From JACDAN01 sp050698015 (lineage in GTDB: Bacteria > Actinomycetota > Thermoleophilia > Gaiellales > Gaiellaceae): DNA of 24,274 bases. Under the pieces are notes generated by a model, which saw only the letters and a program-made list of their open reading frames with translations, searched no databases and had not been told where the DNA came from. The stretch lies in NCBI GenBank assembly GCA_050698015.1, contig JBOHAU010000113.1, positions 1 through 24,274 on the forward strand, written 5' to 3'. The position numbers were made by a program, and so were the translations under genes. Positions 19,022 to 24,274 of this stretch are shown here, piece by piece; the stretch's first letter is position 1, and each line of letters starts with the position of its first letter.

Positions 19022-22000
19022 GGAATCGTTGTACCAGGCCCGCAGTTGAAGTGGGCGGGCGTGTCCGGATGGATCGGATTCGTGTTGAACCTCGCCTCGT
19101 TCGAGAAGACCATCGCCGTCTCGCGGAAGCCGGACGTTCCCGGCGTCGCCGTCGTGACCGCGCCGTTGCCCTGCGAGAGCTCCTGCAGGAACGTGATCAG
19201 TCCGGGTGCGATCGACCGGGTCGAGACCCAGTCGCCGTACGTCGCCGGGCAGAGGTAGTAGCCGTTGTAGCTGCCCGACCAGTCGAGCAGCCGGTCGCCG
19301 ATGACCGGACCGTTGTCGCCTTCGTTCGCCTGCAACGAGTCCTGGTCCCAGCCGCCGTAGATGTAGTCGATGCCGTGGAAGTTCTCGTTGCCCGGATACG
19401 TGATCCCGTTGTGTGAGGCCTCCGACCCGGCGATCTGGAACCAGGTCTCGGGATCGCTCGTCGGCACGATGCCGGGCACGTCGGCCGACGAGCGCGGCCG
19501 GACGTCGAGGTAGTCCGCGCCGTAGCCGCCGAACAGGTGGTCGTGCCCGCCGCCGCCCCAGGCCGCGTCGACCTGGTCGTGCGCCTGAGCCAGGCCGCCG
19601 CTGACTTCGCTGAGCTTGTCCTCCGCGTTGTCACCGAGGAACAGGCGGTCGTCGCCGGCGTTGCCGTTGGCGAGGTCCTCACCAGGCCCCGTGTGGACCC
19701 AATCGTTGCCGTCGCCGCCGAGCGCCACGTCGTGACCGAGCCCGACCGTGCTGAGCGACTGGTCGAACGCGTAGAGCGTGACCTCGCGCTTGAGCGCGCC
19801 CGTCCGGTTGATCGTCGCGCCGAGGAACGGCTGGTTCGGCGTGATGAACTGGTCGAGCGGCGACGGGTCGGCATCCTCGTACGCGTCGTCCGTGCCGAGG
19901 TTGTTGTCGACGATCTTGCCCATGTCGCCGACGATCGCGTCCTCACCCTCGTTGCCCTCGAGCCAGTCGTTGCCGAGCAAGCCGTAGACGTCGTCCTTAC
20001 CCACGTTGCCCTGGACGAAGTCGTTGCCGAATGCGCCCGGTTCTTCCTTCATCGACTTCGTGGTCACGTCGCGGCGCACCATTTCCGTCGGATCCCAGGC
20101 CTGCCGGTCGGGCTCGGGGTTCGGGACCCCGGTGCCCGGCTCCGCTGCATGCCCGTCGCCGACGATCGTGATCCACGCTCCGCCGGCCCCGAGATAGCGG
20201 TCGGCGAAGCCGTTGTCGCCGGCGACGAGGTCGTCCTCCGCGTTGCCCTGGATCACGTCGTGGCCGTCGTTCAGGTTGTTCGGCTTCGACGCTTCCTCGA
20301 GATTGCCCGGCGTGAAGCCCGCATCGCGGTCTCCGGGCGGGAGGATGACGTTCAGGTGGCCGGTGTTCGACGAGGAACCGCCGATCACGTCGTCCTCCGC
20401 CTCGCCGCCGTACAGCGTGTCGGAGCCGTGGTTGCCCTCGATGTAGTCCTGGCCGATCTGGCCGAGGATGTTGTCGCCGGGCGTGTAGAGCCGACACTGC
20501 GGATCGTTGAGGTCCGGCAGGTCGTCGTTGTCGTTGTCGCCGTTCGGCACCTCTTCGCCTCCACTGATCGCGCCCGTGCCCGGACCGTCCGTGGCGTCCT
20601 GGCAGTCGGGCGCACCAGCGCCGGCCTCGGCGCCGTAGGCGTCTCCGGCCGCCGTGTCGGGCGTGCCGTTGCCCTGGCCGACGAGGATGTCCGGGCCGCC
20701 GTTGCCCGTGATCGAGTCCGGCCCGCTCTCGCCCGGATCGGTGTTCCCGGGCTCGGCAGAGCCGACCTTCGCGAGGTCGAAGAGGATGACGTCGCGGAGC
20801 TGCGCTTGGCGCTGGTCGTCGTCCCGCCAGTCGCCGCCCGCGAGCGGCCGCTGGATTCGGGCGTTGTCGCCTGCGACCACGTCGCCCGCGCCGACGGTGC
20901 CGTCGCCCGAATCGCCGACGATCTCATCGTCGGCGTCGCGCAGGGTCTCCCCTGAGCGGCCCGGGTCGAGTGTGCCGTCGCGGTTCGAGTCGAGGATGCC
21001 GTTGGCAGCCGAGCCGCCGCCGGTGATGTCGTCCTCGCCGAGGTTCCCGTGGATCGCGTCGGCGCCGCCGTTGCCCTCCACGTAGTCGTCGGCCGCGGTG
21101 TCACCCGGATCCGCAGCGTCGAGATCGGCGTCGTCTCCCGAGATCGTGTCGGCGGCACCCTGGCCGAAGAGAACGTCCTCGTCGGCCTCGCCGTTGATCG
21201 TGTCGGCGCCGTTCGTCCCATTCGTCTCGGCCGCGTTACTCGCCGTCGTCGCGACGTCGAGCAGCCTGATGACGCGGAGGATGTTCGGCACGTCCCACGT
21301 CGCCTCGCCCCAGGCCCCGTTGAACGGGAGCCGCCCGAGCTCCGCGCTGCCGGCGGCGGGAAGCGGGCCGAGCAGCCGGTCGACCGTGGCGTTGTCGCCG
21401 GTGACCACATCGTCGTCGTCGGTTGCGACGCCGCCGAGGCCGCCGCCGCCGTGGAGCGTGTCGTTCGGACCGCCTGTGTCGCCCTCGTCGATGCGACCTG
21501 CGGTCGCGGTCGACTCGTCGTTCGAGAACGTCCGGCCGGTGCCGCCGACCACATCGTCGCGGCCCTCGTTGCCGGTGATCGTGTCGTCACCGGCGTTGCC
21601 TTCGAGGTGGTCGTCCGCCTCGTTGCCCTGGATCTGGTCGTCGGCGCCCTGGCCGTAAGCGACGTCGACGCCGTCGTTGCCGTAGACGAAGTCGGCGCCG
21701 CTCGTGCCGGCACCGGCGGGCGAGGCCGCCAGAGCGACATCGCGCTCGCGCGTGATTCGCCTGACGACGCCGAGTGCGTCCGGGCTGTGCAGGTCGTCGA
21801 GGATCCAAGCTCCGCCGGCTGTCAGAGCGCGCTCGATCACTGTGTTGTCGCCGGCGAGTGAGTCGCCGCCGCCGTCGCCGAAGACCGTGTCGCCGCCGTC
21901 CAGCCGGCCGTCGGTACCGACCTTCGTACCCGCGAGCGGGTTGCAGGGTTGCGAACTCGCGGCCGGGCTCATCGTGTCGCAGGTCTCGACGCCGCTGACC

Positions 22001-24274
22001 ATGCGGAAGATCCAGCCGGTGCCGCCGGCGATGTCGTCCGCGCCGGAGTCACCGTGGATCACGTCGCCTTCGAATGTCGGCCATGTCGCGTACATCGCCG
22101 GGTCGGGATTCGGGGCGTCGCCGGTGCCGTTGGCGTTGCCCTCGAGCACGTCCTGGTGCGCTCCACCCGAGATGCCGTCGTTGCCACCCTGACCGAAGGC
22201 GACGTCGTCCTGATCGTCTCCCAGCAGCTTGTCGTTGCCGCTCGTGCCGGCGCCGGCCGCTGATCCGACGACACCCACGTCCATCAGCGCGATCGTCCGG
22301 TCGACGGCCGCGTTGAACGTGTTCGCCTGCCACTCGCCGGTGTTGTCGTTGGCGTCAGCGTCGTTCGTGCTCCGCACCATCCGGGCGTTGTCGCCCGCGA
22401 TCGAGTCGAAGCTGTCGTTGCCGTGGATGGTGTCCGCCCCGTCGAGGCGTCCGTCGACGGCCGAGGTCGGCGAGCTCGAGTCCGTGCGACCCGTTCCGCC
22501 GATCAGATCGTCCTGATCCTCGTCGCCGAAGAGGACGTCGTCGCCGTTGTTGCCGAAGACCTGGTCGTCTCCGTTGTTGCCGTGGACCGTGTCCACGCCG
22601 TCACCGGCGTACACGATGTCGTGGCCGTCGTTGCCGTCGATCGTGTCGTCGCCGCTCAGCGACAGGTCGGGCGACTCTCCGGTCACGTAGACGTCGTAGA
22701 TCACGATCCCGCGGATGACCACGTTCTGCGCCTCGGCGGAGAACGTGTTGCAGTTGTAGCCCGCACTCGCGTTCGGCTCCGCCGGGCAGTCGGTTCCTGC
22801 GGCACGGGTGATCGAGGCGTTGTCGCCGGCGATCACATCGTGCCCGGCGTTGCCCTCGATGTCGTCGTCGCCGTCGGCCTCGCCGCCGCCGGTGCCCGGT
22901 GCCGGGCCGTCCTCGGCCGCCGGTGAGGTTCCGCCGACCACGTCGTCCTGCTGGCCGTCGCCGAACAGGTCGTCGCCGCCGCCGTTGCCCTCGACGTAGT
23001 CGTCACCGGCGTTGCCGTTGATCTCGTCGTCGGCGCCGCCGCCGTAGACATCGTCGTTTTCCTCGTTGCCTTCGACGTTGTCGCCGCCACCCGAAGCCGA
23101 CGTCTCGAGGTCGATCGAACGCGTCTTCGTTCCGTCGGACTCGAACGTCTCCGGGTCGGGCCGGGTGATGTCGCCGTTGTCACCGATGATCACGTCCTGC
23201 TCGGCGTTGCCGAGGATCGTGTCGCCGCCGTCGGCATCTGCGTCGTCGACGCTTGAGCCCCCGGTGATGTCGTCCTGACCGCCGTCGCCGTAGATCAGGT
23301 CGCCGTCGCTCGAGTGGTCGAGCGGGTCGGAGTCGGCCGGCAACGCCGTTGTGTCGTTCGCGTTGCCCTCGATGTCGTCGTCGTGACCGCCGCCGCGCAT
23401 GAGGTCGTCGCCGGAACCGCCGTACATCCTGTCGCGGTCGTTGTCGCCGTAGACCTCGTCGTCGTCCTCGTCACCGAACATCAGGTCGTTTTGGCGGCCG
23501 CCGCGCATGATGTCGACGCCGTCGTCGCCCGTCACCGCGGCTGCGTTGTCTTGGTCGAGCGCCTCTGGGACGTTGTCCGACCCGTACATCGCGTCAGTGC
23601 CGTCGTCGCCGTACATCTCGTCGCCGTTCCCGTCACCACGCATGAAGTCGTCACCGACCTGGCCGCGCATGAAGTCGTCGCCGGTGCCGCCGCGCATGTC
23701 GTCCACGCCGCTCTGCCCGTAGAGGACGTCATTGGCGCCGCCGCCGATGATCAGGTCGGTCCCCTCGAAGCCGTCCGGAGCCGCGACGAGCGGGTCGACG
23801 GAGGTATTGCCGTTCTGGACGGTCAACGTGCCGTCGTCGCCGACGATGAAGTCGCGTCCTGCGGTGGCAAAGCTCGCGGGCGGTGTGTCGAAGTCGCCGT
23901 AGAGGTCGTCGCCGCCGCCGGCCACCGGCGAGTCGTCCGTGCCGCCGACGATGTTGTCGCGGTGGGCGCCGCCCTCGGCGTGATCCTCATTCGCCCCGCC
24001 GTCGATCTGGTCGTTCTGGCGGTTGCCGCAGAGCTCGTCCTTGCCGTCGCCGCCCGTGAGCTGGTCGTCCTGAGGGCCGCCGTAGAGCTTGTCGTCGCCG
24101 GGACCGCCGTCGAGCGCGTCGCGGCGCTCGGCGAGACCGTCGTTCAGCGTGTTGTCGGTGCACGAGTCGTCGGCGTCTCCGATCAGCGTGTCGTTGCCGG
24201 TCGCACCGGCGAGCGTGTCGTTCCCGTCACCGCCGGTCAGCGTGTCGCCTGCGTCGGCCGACGCAGGCCCACCC
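19018..24274 (-). CDS. very large acidic RTX-like calcium-binding repeat protein (5' end outside the window)
   Basis: The frame is open from the right edge to a TGA at 19018-19020, giving at least 1751 residues; the start lies beyond 24274. Nearly all of it consists of Gly/Asp/Asn repeats of the RTX type, such as GNAGDDxIxGxxGxDD, which bind calcium in parallel beta-rolls. Secretion is expected, but the N terminus and any signal are not visible. Nine longer units interrupt the repeats, each beginning with or resembling GDNxxIxR. The last 97 residues (from GPVIGDRLLDWSG) are non-repeat, contain a Cys pair and Trp/Tyr-rich stretches, and probably form a separate C-terminal domain. A shorter in-frame start at 23925 is a GTG inside the repeats and is not the true start. 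The stop overlaps the lipoprotein start. Adhesin, surface-layer or enzyme-scaffold roles are all possible. Confidence 0.92.
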   Translation of the reverse strand, partial: GGPASADAGDTLTGGDGNDTLAGATGNDTLIGDADDSCTDNTLNDGLAERRDALDGGPGDDKLYGGPQDDQLTGGDGKDELCGNRQNDQIDGGANEDHAEGGAHRDNIVGGTDDSPVAGGGDDLYGDFDTPPASFATAGRDFIVGDDGTLTVQNGNTSVDPLVAAPDGFEGTDLIIGGGANDVLYGQSGVDDMRGGTGDDFMRGQVGDDFMRGDGNGDEMYGDDGTDAMYGSDNVPEALDQDNAAAVTGDDGVDIMRGGRQNDLMFGDEDDDEVYGDNDRDRMYGGSGDDLMRGGGHDDDIEGNANDTTALPADSDPLDHSSDGDLIYGDGGQDDITGGSSVDDADADGGDTILGNAEQDVIIGDNGDITRPDPETFESDGTKTRSIDLETSASGGGDNVEGNEENDDVYGGGADDEINGNAGDDYVEGNGGGDDLFGDGQQDDVVGGTSPAAEDGPAPGTGGGEADGDDDIEGNAGHDVIAGDNASITRAAGTDCPAEPNASAGYNCNTFSAEAQNVVIRGIVIYDVYVTGESPDLSLSGDDTIDGNDGHDIVYAGDGVDTVHGNNGDDQVFGNNGDDVLFGDEDQDDLIGGTGRTDSSSPTSAVDGRLDGADTIHGNDSFDSIAGDNARMVRSTNDADANDNTGEWQANTFNAAVDRTIALMDVGVVGSAAGAGTSGNDKLLGDDQDDVAFGQGGNDGISGGAHQDVLEGNANGTGDAPNPDPAMYATWPTFEGDVIHGDSGADDIAGGTGWIFRMVSGVETCDTMSPAASSQPCNPLAGTKVGTDGRLDGGDTVFGDGGGDSLAGDNTVIERALTAGGAWILDDLHSPDALGVVRRITRERDVALAASPAGAGTSGADFVYGNDGVDVAYGQGADDQIQGNEADDHLEGNAGDDTITGNEGRDDVVGGTGRTFSNDESTATAGRIDEGDTGGPNDTLHGGGGLGGVATDDDDVVTGDNATVDRLLGPLPAAGSAELGRLPFNGAWGEATWDVPNILRVIRLLDVATTASNAAETNGTNGADTINGEADEDVLFGQGAADTISGDDADLDAADPGDTAADDYVEGNGGADAIHGNLGEDDITGGGSAANGILDSNRDGTLDPGRSGETLRDADDEIVGDSGDGTVGAGDVVAGDNARIQRPLAGGDWRDDDQRQAQLRDVILFDLAKVGSAEPGNTDPGESGPDSITGNGGPDILVGQGNGTPDTAAGDAYGAEAGAGAPDCQDATDGPGTGAISGGEEVPNGDNDNDDLPDLNDPQCRLYTPGDNILGQIGQDYIEGNHGSDTLYGGEAEDDVIGGSSSNTGHLNVILPPGDRDAGFTPGNLEEASKPNNLNDGHDVIQGNAEDDLVAGDNGFADRYLGAGGAWITIVGDGHAAEPGTGVPNPEPDRQAWDPTEMVRRDVTTKSMKEEPGAFGNDFVQGNVGKDDVYGLLGNDWLEGNEGEDAIVGDMGKIVDNNLGTDDAYEDADPSPLDQFITPNQPFLGATINRTGALKREVTLYAFDQSLSTVGLGHDVALGGDGNDWVHTGPGEDLANGNAGDDRLFLGDNAEDKLSEVSGGLAQAHDQVDAAWGGGGHDHLFGGYGADYLDVRPRSSADVPGIVPTSDPETWFQIAGSEASHNGITYPGNENFHGIDYIYGGWDQDSLQANEGDNGPVIGDRLLDWSGSYNGYYLCPATYGDWVSTRSIAPGLITFLQELSQGNGAVTTATPGTSGFRETAMVFSNEARFNTNPIHPDTPAHFNCGPGTTIP
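19021..19311 (-). other. C-terminal non-repeat domain of the RTX-like protein
   Basis: About 97 residues from GPVIGDRLLDWSGSY to the C terminus lack RTX spacing. The segment is rich in aromatic residues (YNGYYLCPATYGDW), has a predicted helix (APGLITFLQELSQG), and has two cysteines, in YLC and FNC. It could be a secretion, anchoring or recognition domain. No known family is recognised. Confidence 0.55.
19312..24274 (-). repeat. RTX-like repeat region with nine GDN modules
   Basis: The coding strand is a long array of degenerate GGC-GAC-GAC-rich units. On top of the nine-residue repeat, GDN-type motifs (codons for GDN, GDD or GDM) lie at 23833, 23176, 22819, 22387, 21844, 21391, 20863, 20212 and 19921 (left ends). 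The intervals are 657, 357, 432, 543, 453, 528, 651 and 291 bases, all multiples of three. Each is followed by a variable stretch and usually an R-x-I/V-x-L/F-D-like segment before RTX repeats resume. Confidence 0.8.

Noticed and set aside
19537..20955. A 472-residue + strand open frame antisense to the RTX-like gene
   Set aside because: The Val/Ala/Arg-rich sequence follows from the complement of GGC-GAC-GAC repeats; no domain or start signal.
19312..24274. Possible CRISPR or DNA satellite array
   Set aside because: The periodicity is degenerate, always in multiples of three, and fully explained by the coding repeats; there are no identical repeats with unique spacers.

Overview
The window is 24.3 kb of very GC-rich DNA (mostly G or C at third codon positions) with densely packed genes. 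Fused PafB-PafC, class III cyclase domains fused to alpha/beta-hydrolase domains, RTX-like acidic repeats and start codons sitting just downstream of -10-like boxes point to an actinobacterium. My best guess is the class Thermoleophilia (Gaiellales or Solirubrobacterales relatives). This is inferred from protein style; no rRNA marker is present. I saw no tRNA, rRNA, CRISPR array, insertion sequence or phage gene. No gene-free stretch exceeds 300 bases; the longest, 11402-11575, is a divergent regulatory region.

Layout from left to right. 1-1421: a possible gene end on the + strand, a strong hairpin, then an OmpR-type response regulator and a small secreted protein on the - strand. 1515-2681: a CPA1 cation/proton antiporter (+), meeting 3-hydroxyacyl-CoA dehydrogenase (-) at a shared CTAG. 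3600-3716: a possible tiny membrane protein (+). 3721-7514: a - strand run of two paralogous hydrolase-cyclase fusions followed by a thiolase, with 20-nt and 8-nt overlaps. 7542-10958: a + strand run of aldehyde dehydrogenase, a double zinc-ribbon protein, a zinc-ribbon/membrane/SPOR-like protein and an alpha/beta hydrolase. 10955-11401 (-): a small protein with a C-terminal Cys3His motif, divergent from a fused PafBC regulator (11576-13588, +) and its coupled 110-residue partner. 13917-16710 (-): queG followed by a membrane GAF histidine kinase. 16740-17699 (+): a shortened quinone-oxidoreductase-type MDR enzyme. 17686-24274 (-): the 3' part of a very large acidic RTX-like protein, a lipoprotein, a class I amidotransferase-like hydrolase and a 3' remnant of an SDR gene.

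How the genes may work together: 3-hydroxyacyl-CoA dehydrogenase, thiolase and aldehyde dehydrogenase suggest acyl-CoA and aldehyde catabolism, with the two cyclase-like proteins translationally tied to the thiolase. PafBC suggests DNA-damage control. The RTX protein, lipoprotein and C26 hydrolase look like one transcription unit.

Most notable points: one hydrolase-cyclase paralogue has lost all three predicted hydrolase catalytic residues while its neighbour keeps them; the RTX-like protein carries nine copies of a higher-order GDN module with paired cysteines only in non-repeat segments; an SDR gene remnant overlaps a live gene; a TAGTGC-N3-GCACT palindrome occurs twice between genes; and three convergent gene pairs share four-base palindromic stop codons.
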